The notes: generated by a model not told the origin, from the sequence alone. A stretch of 64,000 nt of DNA from Mycobacterium sp. (GCA_018401645.1 JAGYKK010000013.1:16410-80409); one strand, 5' to 3'; positions 36,710 through 47,078 are shown, counted from the first letter of the stretch. Translations and numbers: made by a program.

Positions 36710-38188
36710 CTACCGGACCAGCGCGCCGCGACCGTCCCGGCCCACCCGAACATCCATGCCCGCAATGTCCTCGGCGACGGTGACCGCGGCCTCATCGGCA
36801 TCGGAGATCAGCGCCCACGTGCGTGCGCCGTCCGGGGTCCGTACGGCGATGAATGCTTTCTCCGGGCAGCCCTGCCGGTCGAACGGCGTCGTCCACGATT
36901 CCACGGTGCCGATTCCCTCCCACTCAATCAACGCGGTGCGGGTCGGCTCGCGATCGACGGTGCTCTGGACGTCCTGCCACCGGAACCCCTCAGCGGGCGG
37001 CGTGGTGGCGTACACGCCGAAGCTGTGCTTCGTGAGGTAGCCGCCGTTGGCGGTGATCAGCCCGCGGGTCCCGGGGTTCGCGCGCAATAGTTCGGTCATC
37101 GTCGCGATGGAATGCATCACGTAGTTGTTCCAGGGCCCGCCGGCGAAGGTCAGACCACCGGTCACCGTCAGCGGCCGCGCCGCGTCTGCCAACGGCAACC
37201 CGAGTTCGCGGGCGGCCACCTGCACCGCCGACGGAAAGCACGAGTAGACGTCGACGAAGTCGAGGTCGTCGACGGCGAAGCCGGCAAGTTCCAGCACCCG
37301 ACCGCCACCGATACGGATCGCCGGCGAGCGGTGCAGTTCGTCGCGTTCGGCAACGGCGTAGGTGTCGTGGGAGTCGGTGCCCGCCTGCGGAAAGACCCAG
37401 GCGTCTTCCGGGATCTGAAGCTGTTCGGCCTTGCTCGCCGAGCACAGGATCACCGCGGCACCCTGATCGACCATGTTGTTGGAGTTCATCAGCTTCGGGT
37501 AGGGCCAACTGATCATCCGGTTGTCCACGCCGGGCTCGGAGATCTGATCGCCGGTGCGCTCCTGACGACTCCAGGCGTGCGGATTGGCCGCTGCCACCTG
37601 GCTGAATTGCGCCCACAGCGCTCCAACGCGTCGCTGATGGTCCTGCATCGACTCCCCGTCGGCGATTCGCAGCGATTGCTCGAAAAGGGGGTAGATGAAC
37701 GACGGCGGTACGAGTCCGATCCGGTCCTCCCCCGGTCCCGACATCGGCACCTCGTCGGCACCACCCGGCGGGATCGGGACGGCATCGTCCTGGCGGGTCC
37801 AGTCCGGCCGACTTCCGCGGGCCCGCAGTCGCATCCGGGTGCGCCAGGTCTCTGCGCCGACCAAGAGGACGGCGTCGGCCCGCCCCTGCTGGATATCCAG
37901 GCAGGCTTGGTTGAGCAACGACTGCGGGGTGTTTCCGCCGATCCCGGTGTACCACGTGCTCGCCTCCGGCGCCCCGATGCGCCGGCCCAGCAGCAGTCCC
38001 GGATCGCGGTAGCGCCAGGAGAGCAGATTCACCACCCGAATGGAGTCCACTGCCGCCAGCACCCGGGATTCGGCGGCCCGGCCGGCCGCGACGGCCATCA
38101 GGTCGATCGGTTCCACCTCGGGGGACTCGTCGAACTGGTTGACCTGACCGACGCCGATCAGAATCGGGGTGCGCGGATCCAATCTCAC
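36710..38188 (-). CDS. thiolase-like acetyl-CoA acetyltransferase family protein (Rv1867-like)
   Basis: A protein of 492 residues from GTG 38188. Thiolase superfamily features: TPILIGVGQ at the N terminus, GGNTPQSLLNQACLDIQQGRADAVLLVGAE, FVDVYSCFPSAVQVAARELGL, LTVTGGLTFAGGPWNN and ITANGGYLTKHSFGVY. The reactive Cys of canonical thiolases is not in the usual NxxCxSG context, so it may act like SCP2-type thiolases or in a non-cleaving role. Third gene of an operon with 4-bp overlaps (GTGA); its M. tuberculosis homologue Rv1867 also lies next to the CoA-transferase. Confidence 0.75.
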   Translation of the reverse strand: MRLDPRTPILIGVGQVNQFDESPEVEPIDLMAVAAGRAAESRVLAAVDSIRVVNLLSWRYRDPGLLLGRRIGAPEASTWYTGIGGNTPQSLLNQACLDIQQGRADAVLLVGAETWRTRMRLRARGSRPDWTRQDDAVPIPPGGADEVPMSGPGEDRIGLVPPSFIYPLFEQSLRIADGESMQDHQRRVGALWAQFSQVAAANPHAWSRQERTGDQISEPGVDNRMISWPYPKLMNSNNMVDQGAAVILCSASKAEQLQIPEDAWVFPQAGTDSHDTYAVAERDELHRSPAIRIGGGRVLELAGFAVDDLDFVDVYSCFPSAVQVAARELGLPLADAARPLTVTGGLTFAGGPWNNYVMHSIATMTELLRANPGTRGLITANGGYLTKHSFGVYATTPPAEGFRWQDVQSTVDREPTRTALIEWEGIGTVESWTTPFDRQGCPEKAFIAVRTPDGARTWALISDADEAAVTVAEDIAGMDVRVGRDGRGALVR

Positions 38189-39657
38189 GACGGACCGGTG
38201 GCCGGCCCGACCCGGTAGATGGACTTGAGGTCGAAGAACTCGTCGAGGCCTTCGGGGCCGAGCTCGCGCCCGATGCCACTGGCCTTGACACCGCCGAAGG
38301 GCGCGCCCATATCCATCTGGTAGTCGTTGATGCCGACTGTGCCCGTCTTGATCGCGCGCGCGATCTCGGTGGCGCGGTCTACGTCGGCCGACCACACGGT
38401 CCCGGCGAGTCCGAACTCGCTGTCGTTGGCCAGCGCGACGGCGTGCTCGTCGTCGTCGTAGGCGATGACGGCCAACACCGGGCCGAAGATCTCCTCCTGG
38501 GCGATTAGATCGGAGTTGCCGACGTCGGCGAACACCGTGGGCGAGACGAACCAGCCCCGGGGCTGGTCCTTCGGAACCCCGCCACCGACGACGAGCCGTG
38601 CGCCGCTGCCTTTTCCGGCTTCGATGTAGCCCAGCACCCGGTCCCGCTGACGTGCGCTGACCACCGGCCCGATGTCAGTCGCCGGGTCCAGTGGGTCACC
38701 GACCCCCAATCCGTTCACCAGGTCGGCAAGAGCCTCGACGACCTCGCCGTAGCGTGACCGTGGCGCCAGAATGCGCGAGCCGAGGAAGCAGGTCTGGCCG
38801 TTATTGACGAACGACACCGACCGAAGGCCGCGCATGGCGGCATCGAGGTCGGCGTCATCGAGGATAATCGCCGCGGACTTACCCCCCAGTTCCAGGGTCA
38901 CCGGCCGCAACAGCCGACCGCACACCTCGCCGATGATCCGACCCGCTGCCGTCGACCCGGTGAAGCTGACCTTGTCCACCCCCGGGTGGGACACCAGATG
39001 CCGACCGGCCTCGACCGCCCCGGGCACTACGTTGAGCACCCCGGCGGGCATCGCGCACTCCTGCGCGGCCTCGGCGAAAACCATTGCGTCCAGGGCGGTT
39101 TCCGGTGCTGCCTTGAGAACCACGGTGCATCCTGCGGCCAGTGCCGGGGCAAGCTTAAACGCGGCCAATGCCTGCGGGTAGTTCCACGGGACGATCGCGG
39201 CCACCACGCCGACCGGTTCGCGGCGAACGATGGTGTGGCCCGACGTGCTTGGCCGGATCTCTTCGATCGGCGTCTCGGTGATGAGCCCCGCGTAGTAATT
39301 CAGCAGCGCCGCCGGGAAGAGTCCGTTGGCGCCCCTCGACAGCGACATCGGCATACCGTTTTCACGGCTCACCAGCTTGTCCGTGCTCCCCGCACGCCGG
39401 TACAACGCCGCGGCGAATGCGCGGAGAATCTCGGCCCGATGAGCGATCGAGGCAGAACTCCACTGCGGCAGCGCAGCCCGCGCCGCCGCCACCGCGGCGT
39501 CGATGTCGGATTCGGTGGCGCTGGCGCCGTCGCCCAGCACGTCGCCGGTGGCTGCCTCGCGGACCGGTTCGCATTTGTCGGCCCGGCGAAACTCGCCGTC
39601 GATGTAGAACTCCGCACCCACGCCTGCCGTTCCCCGTGTTGTCTCGTGCGTTGTCAC
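38185..39657 (-). CDS. NAD(P)-dependent aldehyde dehydrogenase
   Basis: A protein of 490 residues from GTG 39657. ALDH motifs: PWNYPQALAAFKLAPALAAGCTVVLKAA, FTGSTAAGR, general base Glu in LELGGKSA, nucleophile Cys in NNGQTC, and EEIFGPVLAVIAYDD. Oxidises an aldehyde to the acid. It lies between the CoA-transferase and thiolase-like genes, overlapping both by 4 bp. This suggests an aldehyde-to-acid-to-acyl-CoA-to-thiolysis route. An ALDH at this position is not part of the Rv1866-Rv1867 pair in M. tuberculosis. AldA (Rv0768)-like, but the exact subfamily is uncertain. Confidence 0.85.
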   Translation of the reverse strand: MTTHETTRGTAGVGAEFYIDGEFRRADKCEPVREAATGDVLGDGASATESDIDAAVAAARAALPQWSSASIAHRAEILRAFAAALYRRAGSTDKLVSRENGMPMSLSRGANGLFPAALLNYYAGLITETPIEEIRPSTSGHTIVRREPVGVVAAIVPWNYPQALAAFKLAPALAAGCTVVLKAAPETALDAMVFAEAAQECAMPAGVLNVVPGAVEAGRHLVSHPGVDKVSFTGSTAAGRIIGEVCGRLLRPVTLELGGKSAAIILDDADLDAAMRGLRSVSFVNNGQTCFLGSRILAPRSRYGEVVEALADLVNGLGVGDPLDPATDIGPVVSARQRDRVLGYIEAGKGSGARLVVGGGVPKDQPRGWFVSPTVFADVGNSDLIAQEEIFGPVLAVIAYDDDEHAVALANDSEFGLAGTVWSADVDRATEIARAIKTGTVGINDYQMDMGAPFGGVKASGIGRELGPEGLDEFFDLKSIYRVGPATGPS

Positions 39658-42000
39658 AGCGGTACTCCTTCTTGTCGTTCTTCGGCGACGAATAAAACTC
39701 CTTCGGCGATCAGACGCCCGCTCTCCTGATCCGACATCGCCAGCACGTCGCGACAGATCCGGCGGGTGTCAGCACCGGGCGTGGCGCAGGTCGCTGCGGC
39801 GCCGGCTGGGGATGTGGCGGTACCGGGCGGGACCGGTCTCGACGAGAAGCGGGACGGCGAGCAGTGGATGCGTCACGGCAGTCAGGACACCCCGGGCGGC
39901 CAGTGCGGTGTTCGTATTAGACATCATCGGGCCGGTGCATCAGCGGACCGGCCGGCACTCCGGCGGCCTGCAACTGTTAACCAGCCTGTCCCGGGGTGCG
40001 CAGGGCCGTCCAATCGGCCAGAGGGCCGCGTCGCCGACGAGTCCGGCGATGGCCCGGCGGTCGGCGTCGGACGTGATCGACACCACGCACCACTGGTCCT
40101 CCCCCAGACACGCCAGCACCAGATGCTCGGCGGTATCGCGATGCACCTCGACGGCTCCGGCCCCGCTGGCCTCGGCTGCCAGCGTGACGAACCGGGTTTC
40201 CAACTGGTTGATTCCGGCCTCGGCCTGGGATACGCCGATCCGTGCACCGACGCCTTGGCGTCGCCGCCGGATCAGCGCGGCCAGAGCGCCAATCGCGGTG
40301 ATCCGGCCCACCACGTGGTCGGGGAAGATCGTCGTTGCATCGAAGAACGGGTGGCGCGCGTCGGATCCCGCTGTCGGCGGTCCAGAGACTAGTCCTCCCG
40401 TTGCGAGGCCCGCACCAGTGGGCCGTAACCCATTCGGGTGCTCCACGGCCCCACCTCGCCGTAGGCACTGCTCTGGGCGAGCACAAGGCCGGTGTTGAGT
40501 TCCTGCAGTCGCGGGTAGCCGAAGCCGAGGGCATCGAGGGTTCCCGGCTTGAAATTAGCGAAGACCGCATCCGAGGCGGCGACTAGGCGCGCGAACACCT
40601 CGGCTCCCGCCGGGCTGCGCAGGTCAGGCCCATGCCCAGATGATTGCGGTGGGCGCGACAGTGATCCTGACTGATCGCCTGGTGCTCCCGCTTCTGCCGC
40701 AGGCCATCCGGGTAGGCGGCGCTTTCGACTTTGATGACTTCGGCACCCAGATCGCCAAACAATCGGCTCAACTCGCCCCCGGCGACGATGATGCCGAGGT
40801 CGACGATACGGATGCCCGCCAGTAGCCGATCTCCGACCGCTGCGTCCGGGTGGGTTCGAATCGAGTTGTGCACCAGCTGATCTCGTCGCCACCAATCGGT
40901 GGGGCCGCGGTCCGAAAGCCCGCACGAGCCCCGTCGACCGACCAGTAGCCGACCGGGATGCGGACGCTGATGCCAGGGGCGAGTTCAATGTCGATCAGTG
41001 CGCCGGTGGCGGCAAGTTGATCCGAGCGCAGCGCCTCAGACGGAGTCAGAACCGCCGCGATCGGCACCGAGTGGCCCTGTCCGGCCTCGACAAGTTCCTC
41101 CCTGCTCTGGTGGGCGAATTGTGTGGTGATGAGTGACCCGAGTTCCTCGAACGCCTGCGCCCGGGCGGCGAGGCTGTCAAAACGGGGGTCCTGAAACTGC
41201 TCGGGCTCGCCGAGCCAGGCCCGCAATCCGTGCCATTGCCGGGGCGACATGACGCAGATCCGGACGAATCCGTCCCGACACTTGAAGATCGGATAGAGAT
41301 CCTGATTGCGCGGCCTGCCCTGCCAGCGCTCGCCGTTCTTGCGGACCGTCGCGGCCTGACCCTGGGTGCCGAACGGTGGATCCAATGCCAGCACCACCGC
41401 GTCGAACCTGGCGAAATCAATGTAATCACCAGCGCCGCAACGCAATCGGTTGAAATAGGCGACCAGTACCGCCCATGTCGCCTGAACCGCGGCGGTCGCC
41501 GAGGCGATGCCGTCCGGTGGTAGCACTGGCGTGCCCACGGTCGGGCCGGACCGGGACAACGCGCTGCACATCGCGTAGAGAACTGGGTCGGTCGCCCGCC
41601 ACCCGGCGCACGGTCCGCAACCGCCGAAGTCGGTGACCGACATCGTCACCAGGGATCCGAACCGGTCGGCCAACGCCTCGCAGGAGGTGCCGTAGGCGGC
41701 GGCTCGTCCCGGTCGACCACTGTCGACGACGATGTCGGCGCCGGCGGCCAGTTCGATGAGCTGACGTCGATCCGCGGAACTGTCCGGGTCCAGCACCACC
41801 GACCGCTTGTTGGCGTTGTGTAGAGCGAACGGGATGCTGACGTCGGCCAGGGTGGGTGGTTCGGCCCGGGCCCGGGCACCACCGGGAGGTTCGATCTTCA
41901 CCACCTCGGCGCCGAGATCGCCCAGAAGACGGGTGACTGCGTCAGCGGTGGAGTCGCATAGGTCCAGCACCCGCAGCGAGGCCAGTAACGGTTCGCTCAC
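39654..42000 (-). pseudogene. tandem-domain class III CoA-transferase (Rv1866-like), about six frameshifts
   Basis: A fused CaiB/BaiF protein of about 780 residues. The N-terminal half is intact from 42000 to about 40870 (LRVLDLCDSTADAVTRLLGDLGAEVVKIEPPGG). The second half repeats the fold (GIRIVDLGIIVAGGELSRLFGDLGAEVIKVE) after a shift near 40868. Further shifts lie near 40625, 40400, 39980, 39915 and 39715. Conserved pieces remain readable (GYPRLQELNTGLVLAQSSAYG; TTIFPDHVVGRITAIGALAAL; ETGPARYRHIP; DTRRICRDVLAMS). The tail ends at TGA 39654, overlapping the aldehyde dehydrogenase GTG by 4 bp. The family moves CoA between carboxylic acids. Rv1866 is likewise a double-domain protein. Confidence 0.75.
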
Positions 42001-42083
42001 CTTTTGGCCTTCCCTGCTCGGGCGTCGGGTTCCTCGGGCGCTACCCCGCTCCGGCGTCGAGCTTAGCGACCCGGCAGACCGCG

Positions 42084-42089
42084 TAGAAT
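42084..42089 (+). promoter_or_regulatory. -10 element TAGAAT of the CPBP gene
   Basis: TAGAAT lies 9 nt before ATG 42099, giving a leaderless or nearly leaderless transcript. It sits in the gap between the divergent CoA-transferase and CPBP genes. Confidence 0.45.
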
Positions 42090-42098
42090 TGCAGCTAC

Positions 42099-42866
42099 AT
42101 GTCCGAAAACCCCGCTACTACCTTTTCTGCGCCGACCTCACTGCCTGCGTTGACCCTGCCTCGGTTGACCCCGTGGCGGGTTTACGTCGACATCGGGGTG
42201 GTGATCGCCGCCCTCGCGACCGCCAACCTGATCGCGCACTTCACCACGGCCTGGGCCAACGTCGTCACCGTGCCCGCTGTCGCCGTCGGATTGCTGCTCA
42301 TGGCGCGGGCGCGCGGCTTGGGTTGGGCCGAGTTGGGGCTGGGTCGGGAACACCTGAGGTCCGGTGTGCGCTACGCGGCGGTCGCCGTCGTCGTGGTCGC
42401 CACCGTGATCGGCCTCGGCGCGCTGCTGCCGTTGACCCGACCGATGTTCCTCAATAACCACTACGCCACGTTGTCGGGTGCATTACTGGCCTCGATGATC
42501 ATCATCCCCCTCCAGACCGTCATCCCCGAGGAACTGGCATTTCGCGGTGTCCTGCACGGCACCCTGAACCGGGCCTGGGGACTGCGCGGTGTCGCGGCTG
42601 CCGGATCACTGCTGTTCGGGCTCTGGCACATCACCACATCGCTCGGGTTGACCAGCGGCAACGTCGGGTTCAGCCGGATCTTCGGGGGCGGCGTTGTCGG
42701 CATGCTGGCCGGGGTCGTCCTAGCGGTGCTGGCCACGGCCGCCGCGGGGTTCGTGTTCACCTGGCTGCGGCGGCGCAGCGGGAGCCTGATCGCCCCGATC
42801 GCGCTGCACTGGTCACTCAACGGCATCGGGGCGCTGGCAGCGGCAGTGGTCTGGCAATTGTCCTGA
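42099..42866 (+). CDS. CPBP-family intramembrane metalloprotease (Rv1863c-like)
   Basis: A protein of 255 residues with about seven transmembrane helices. The CAAX-protease/bacteriocin-processing signature is complete: EELAFRG (about residues 144-150), a histidine in FGLWHITTS, and HWSLNG near the C terminus. These form the metal site of type II CAAX prenyl endopeptidase relatives. Bacterial members process or protect against peptides; the substrate is unknown. Syntenic with Rv1863c, and convergent with the YeaQ-like gene. Confidence 0.78.
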   Translation: MSENPATTFSAPTSLPALTLPRLTPWRVYVDIGVVIAALATANLIAHFTTAWANVVTVPAVAVGLLLMARARGLGWAELGLGREHLRSGVRYAAVAVVVVATVIGLGALLPLTRPMFLNNHYATLSGALLASMIIIPLQTVIPEELAFRGVLHGTLNRAWGLRGVAAAGSLLFGLWHITTSLGLTSGNVGFSRIFGGGVVGMLAGVVLAVLATAAAGFVFTWLRRRSGSLIAPIALHWSLNGIGALAAAVVWQLS

Positions 42867-42886
42867 CCGAGCGTTAAGAACTGCGC

Positions 42887-43183
42887 CTACGTGCGCACCT
42901 TGCCGAGGATCCACAGCAGGATCACCGAGCCCAGAACCGCGGTGAACAGCGTGAACCACCAACCGCCGGCGGCGGTGTCGACGAAGAAGCTCAGTAGAAA
43001 ACCACCGATGAGGGCGCCGGCGATGCCGGTGAGGATATTCGTCAGGATCCCTGAGCCACCGCCTTTGACGAGGCTCCCGGCGATCCAGCCGGCGAGCGCG
43101 CCGATGACGATGTAGCCGATCCAGCCGACACTGGTCAGTGTCGAGGAACGCGCCAGGAAATCGGTTGCAGCCATGATGTCCAT
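42887..43183 (-). CDS. GlsB/YeaQ/YmgE-family small membrane protein (Rv1861-like)
   Basis: A protein of 98 residues. Start ATG 43183 is chosen because GAGGAGG sits 5 nt upstream (43189-43195); the frame is open further. Three transmembrane helices with the family's glycine pattern: GYIVIGALAGWIAGSLVKGGGSGILTNILTGIAGALIGGFL. Called transglycosylase-associated, but no enzymatic role is proven; often stress-linked. Downstream of apa on the same strand, as in M. tuberculosis. Confidence 0.75.
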   Translation of the reverse strand: MDIMAATDFLARSSTLTSVGWIGYIVIGALAGWIAGSLVKGGGSGILTNILTGIAGALIGGFLLSFFVDTAAGGWWFTLFTAVLGSVILLWILGKVRT

Positions 43184-43188
43184 CAGGA

Positions 43189-43195
43189 CCTCCTC
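43189..43195 (-). promoter_or_regulatory. strong ribosome binding site deciding the Rv1861-like start
   Basis: The minus strand reads GAGGAGG, 5 nt before ATG 43183. It favours this start over the in-frame codon at 43228. Confidence 0.65.
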
Positions 43196-43298
43196 GGTGA
43201 TACCGGCCAGATCAGTCTCCGACCGCATCCCTCAGATATAGCCCATGGGAGTAACGATTCACGTGCCGAATGGGCCACGATCGGGCAAACTCCCCGAC

Positions 43299-44331
43299 TC
43301 AGGCGCCGGGCATCATCTCCGGTACCGGGGTTTCGACCGGGATCGGGATGCCGACCCGGTTGCCCGGAGCAGGCGGCGGTGGCGGTGGCGCATTGGGATC
43401 CGGCGGCGGGGGCGGCGGGGGCGGCGGCGGCGCATAGGGCTGGATGGACTGGGCCAGCGCGGTGGCCGCGGCGGTGTCGATCGGGTTGTTCGCGGTGCCG
43501 AGATAGACCACGAACCAGCGCTCACCAGGCTGTCCACGAGAAGCGCCGGGTGCCGGAGTCCCGATCACGCCCGCCCAGATCTGACCGTTGGGCTTGCTGG
43601 TGTCGGTGAATTTGACGTCATAGGACGCGGCGTACCCGGGTATTCCGCCGCCCTCCAGCGCACTGGATTGCTGGTTGATCCGCGACCCCGGGAAGGGCAT
43701 GAAGAACTCGCCCATGTCGGAGGCGAGACGAACCGAGGCCTTGCTGTTATCCGGCTCGGCGCCGGCGAACAATTTCAGGTCCAGCCGGCCCAGCAGGATG
43801 CTGGTGTCGTTAGCGGTCGGGGCGGGCTGGCCCATGACGGCCGGGCCGGTCGGCTTGAGCAACAGGGCCTGGCCGTAACTCAACCGGGACCGGGTCAGCG
43901 GCTTCCCAACCGGCCGGCAGCAGATAGCTGAACCCGCCGGCGGCATTCTCGATCCGGCCGGGATCTGGGGCCGGGGCGGCAGGTTCGGCCGCGGCGGCAG
44001 GATCCAGCCGGCGGCAGGGCGGCGGCAGGATCAGCCGGCGGCGGCGCGGCGGCAGGATCAGCCGGCGGCAGGCCCGCGGGATCAGCCGGAGCAGCGGGAT
44101 CGGCCGGCGGCGGTGGGCCGCGGGATCGGCCGGGCAGCGGGATCGGCCGGCGGCGGTGGGGCCGCGGGATCGGCCGGTGCGCGGTGGTCGGCAGGGTCCG
44201 GGCGGAACCGGATCTGCGGTGGCGATAGTCGCAGGCAGGGCGATGGTGATCGCGCTGGCGCCAGCGACTGCGGTCGTGGCGAACGCCGTCCACAGGCCCG
44301 AGCGTCGTGAGGTGGGGTCCGGCTGCTTCAT
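43299..44331 (-). pseudogene. apa: Apa (alanine-proline-rich secreted glycoprotein, 45/47 kDa antigen), frameshifts in the repeat region
   Basis: Orthologue of Rv1860. From ATG 44331 comes a signal peptide (AVAGASAITIALPATIATA) and a Pro/Ala/Asp-rich region in more than one frame (about 43960-44230). The core domain follows ([13 protein letters not shown], then after a shift near 43905 [66 protein letters not shown]). A second Pro-rich tail ends the protein at 43299. Apa is an O-mannosylated secreted fibronectin-binding protein. It lies 65 bp after modC, as in the modABC-apa arrangement. The GC-rich repeats make indel errors likely. Confidence 0.8.
43960..44230. repeat. imperfect tandem repeats encoding the Apa proline-rich region
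   Basis: On the plus strand variants of GCAGCGGGATCGGCCGGCGG recur several times. They encode Ala-Asp-Pro-Ala-Pro-rich units on the minus strand. The unit phase slips between copies, which accounts for the broken reading frame. Confidence 0.65.
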
Positions 44332-44396
44332 GGCAAAAAACCTACCGTGTTGCGGCCGTGACGCAAGTGCGTGGTGAGGTGTGTCCGGCTACAGGA

Positions 44397-45482
44397 TCAT
44401 CCCGATCGGGCCCGGGGGTGAATACCGACCGCCTGGGTCTTGACGGAGAACCACACCTGCTGACCTACCTGCAAGCTCAGTTCGGCGACGGCCTCGGGGG
44501 TGACGTCGGCGGCCAGTCCGCAGCCGCCGTCGGCCTGCGCCTCAGCGCGCACGCGCACGGCCGCCCCGCTGACCTCCAAGCCGGCGATCCGTACCGGAAT
44601 GCTGTTGCGCGGGCTGCCGTGGGGTTGCTCGCGGAAGACCGCTACGGCCGCGGGCGGGAACACGGCGACGACATCTTGACCCGATCGCAGCGTCCCGGAC
44701 GGGTTGCCGTGCCACGGGAGTCCCGTCTCACCCCGCAACGCGCCCGGCCCCACCAAAACTCCCCGCACGAGGTTGACGCCGGCGATTCGGGCACCGAACT
44801 GGCTGCGGGGCGCGGCGAGGACGTCGGCGACCCGGCCGACCTCGGCCACCTTCCCGGCCTCCAAAACCAGTACCCGATCTGCGAGGGTGAGGACGTCGAT
44901 CAGATCGTGGGTGATCAGCAACGCGCTGCGGGAATCCGCGGTGAGCACCCGGCGCAGCACCGACCGGGCCGCGGCGGCGCCGGCGACGTCCAGGCCGACC
45001 AGCGGTTCATCCAGAAGCAGCGCCTCTGGTTCTGCGGCCATGGCCCGGGCCAGTGCCACCCGCTGGGCCTGCCCGCCCGACAGCTGACCGGGAGCACGGT
45101 CGGCGAGATCGTCGACACCCACCTCGGTCAGCCACCGCCGTGCGCTCAATCGCGCCGATGCCCGGTCGGTGTAGCGGCGCGCCCCGAATTCCACATTCGC
45201 GATGACGCTCAGGTGCGGGAACAGCAGCGGATTCTGCAGCAGCACCCCGATCCGACGGTCGTGGATCGGAACGGACACGCCGCGGTCGGTGTCGGTCAGT
45301 GTCCGCTCGCCGACCCGCACCACCGCGTAATCGGCCCGAAGCAACCCCGCGATCACCTCGACGGTTGTGGACTTGCCGGCACCATTGGGACCGAGGATCG
45401 CCAGCACCTCGCCGGCCGCGACGGTGAACTGCACGTCCAGCCCTCGGGCGAGTACCCGGGCGCGCAGGTGCAACTCAGCCAT
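44397..45482 (-). CDS. modC: ModC, molybdate ABC transporter ATP-binding protein
   Basis: A protein of 361 residues from ATG 45482. Walker [10 protein letters not shown] (about 31-39), Q-loop [14 protein letters not shown], signature [14 protein letters not shown], Walker B ALLLDEPL, and His-loop ITHDL. The C-terminal MOP/TOBE region (about 290-355) is characteristic of ModC. It powers molybdate import with ModB and ModA. ModB is frameshifted here and no modA gene is present next to it, so the transporter would need a ModA encoded elsewhere. Confidence 0.85.
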   Translation of the reverse strand: MAELHLRARVLARGLDVQFTVAAGEVLAILGPNGAGKSTTVEVIAGLLRADYAVVRVGERTLTDTDRGVSVPIHDRRIGVLLQNPLLFPHLSVIANVEFGARRYTDRASARLSARRWLTEVGVDDLADRAPGQLSGGQAQRVALARAMAAEPEALLLDEPLVGLDVAGAAAARSVLRRVLTADSRSALLITHDLIDVLTLADRVLVLEAGKVAEVGRVADVLAAPRSQFGARIAGVNLVRGVLVGPGALRGETGLPWHGNPSGTLRSGQDVVAVFPPAAVAVFREQPHGSPRNSIPVRIAGLEVSGAAVRVRAEAQADGGCGLAADVTPEAVAELSLQVGQQVWFSVKTQAVGIHPRARSG

Positions 45483-46333
45483 CGGCGCAAATTCCGTTGT
45501 GCCCGGGTCCCGAACCGCGATCCGGTGCCCACCGCGGACCAACCGGCGATCCGGCTTCCGCCGAGTCCGATCACGACGACGGCGGCAATGGCGATGAGCA
45601 GGACCGACAGCGCGACCGCGGCCATAGACCGGATTCCCGTTGCAGGTAGATCTCCAGCGGCAGGGGTGCGGGTCACGCCTGCCACCCGATCCCGCGAAGG
45701 TCAGGGTGGCCCCGAACTCGCCGAGGGCCCGGGCAAATGCGAGCACCGCGCCCGCGATCAGGCCCGGGGTCAGCAGTGGCATGCTCACCCGCCACCACAC
45801 GGTGGCAGGGCGGGCGCCGAGGGTGGCAGCCACCACGTCATAGTCCCGCCCAGCCGTGCACTCGCTCCTTCGAGTGCGATGACGAGGAAGGGCAGCGACA
45901 CGAATGCTCTGGAGGCCAGCACCACCGCGGCCGTGGTGAACGCAGTCGGATCCCGGCCGCCTCCAGATAGTGCCCCAGCAAGCCAAACCTGCCGAACACG
46001 TACAGCAGCGCGAGGCCGCCCACCACCGGAGGCAGCACCAGCGGCACCAGGATCAGCGGGCGGATCATCCTGGCGAGCCAGCCACCGTGGCGAGCAAGCA
46101 CCAGCGCCAGTGGCACGCCCAGAATCAGGCACAGCAGGGTGCTCATCGTGGCGGTTCACAGGCTCAGCAAAGCGCCGCCCGAGAGTCGGACTGGTGATCA
46201 GCGCACCGAATCGCGACCAGTCGACTTTCACGGCCATCCCGACCAGGGGCACAACCACGAAGACCACGCCGAGGGCCGCGGGCGGATAGACCCAGCGAGG
46301 CAGCGCTGCGCCCGGCGCCCCGATCGCTCTCAT
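45482..46333 (-). pseudogene. modB: ModB, molybdate ABC permease, several frameshifts
   Basis: Starts at ATG 46333 (PRWVYPPAALGVVFVVVPLVGM). Segments in different frames reconstruct the ModB fold: [54 protein letters not shown]; the EAA-loop-like [52 protein letters not shown]; then [17 protein letters not shown]. At least five frame changes lie between about 46150 and 45600. The 3' end is approximate and abuts modC. As read, no full-length permease can be made. Confidence 0.75.
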
Positions 46334-46394
46334 GGCGTCCTACCCTAGGCCCGCGGCGCGTGACTACCGTCGAGTAACGTTTCCCATGCGAGAT

Positions 46395-46401
46395 GGAGGA
46401 G
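46395..46401 (+). promoter_or_regulatory. ribosome binding site GGAGGAG of the Rv1856c-like gene
   Basis: GGAGGAG lies 7 nt before ATG 46409 and fixes that start even though the frame breaks soon after. Confidence 0.55.
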
Positions 46402-46408
46402 CAACGCG

Positions 46409-47078
46409 ATGGACGTGCTGGTTACCGGAGTAGACAGCGAGTTGGAACCGGACAGTCGCGGAAACATTCCGCGCCACCGGTCTGGGTAATTGGTCAGTGG
46501 TGCGGCCCGAGATGAACTCGAGTTGATCGCCAAGGAACTCGAGGTCGACGCCGTCGTGTGCGATCCCGCCGACCCGATCAGCCTGGCCGACGTCCGGACG
46601 CAGTTCCCCCGGCATCTGGACACCATCGTCACCATCCCCGGACCCACGTGGGGCGACGGGGATCCGCGGGCCTACAGCCCGGCCGAGACCGCCGCGGCGT
46701 GGCGGTCCGCCTTTGATCGCACCGTGGTCGCCGCCGTCCTGACCGTTCAAGCCGTCTCCGACAACCTCCGTTCCGGTGGGTCCATCGTGACCGTCGTCGG
46801 CCACGGTGACGCCGACACCGCACCGGAACACCCAGTCAAGGCCGCGCTAGCAGTGGCCGCCGGGCAGTCCGAGCAACTCGGGGCGCGAGGGTATCACGAT
46901 CCAACACGGTGGCTGCGGTCGAACGTCGCAGCCCAGCTACCGGACTGGCCCGCCCGTCCAGTAATCGGTGCCCGCCGAGATCGCGAGGCTCGCACTGTTT
47001 CTCGCCACCCCGGCGGCACGGCACATCACCGGACAAACCCTGCACGTCGGTGGGGGCGCGGCGGCGTCCTACGGCTGA
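46409..47078 (+). pseudogene. SDR-family protein (Rv1856c-like), about four frameshifts
   Basis: Starts at ATG 46409 with MDVLVTGVDSEL, the N terminus of Rv1856c-type SDRs. The frame then moves near 46445 (TVAETFRATGLGNWSVV) and 46500 (AKELEVDAVVCDPADPISL, HLDTIVTIPGPTWGDGDPRAYS, LTVQAVSDNLRSGGSIV). It breaks again near 46890 and 46970, and ends with PAEIARLALFLATPAARHITGQTLHV to TGA 47076. The repaired length is about 223 residues, close to Rv1856c. No complete YxxxK catalytic motif is evident, so even the intact family may be a non-catalytic SDR. Confidence 0.7.
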
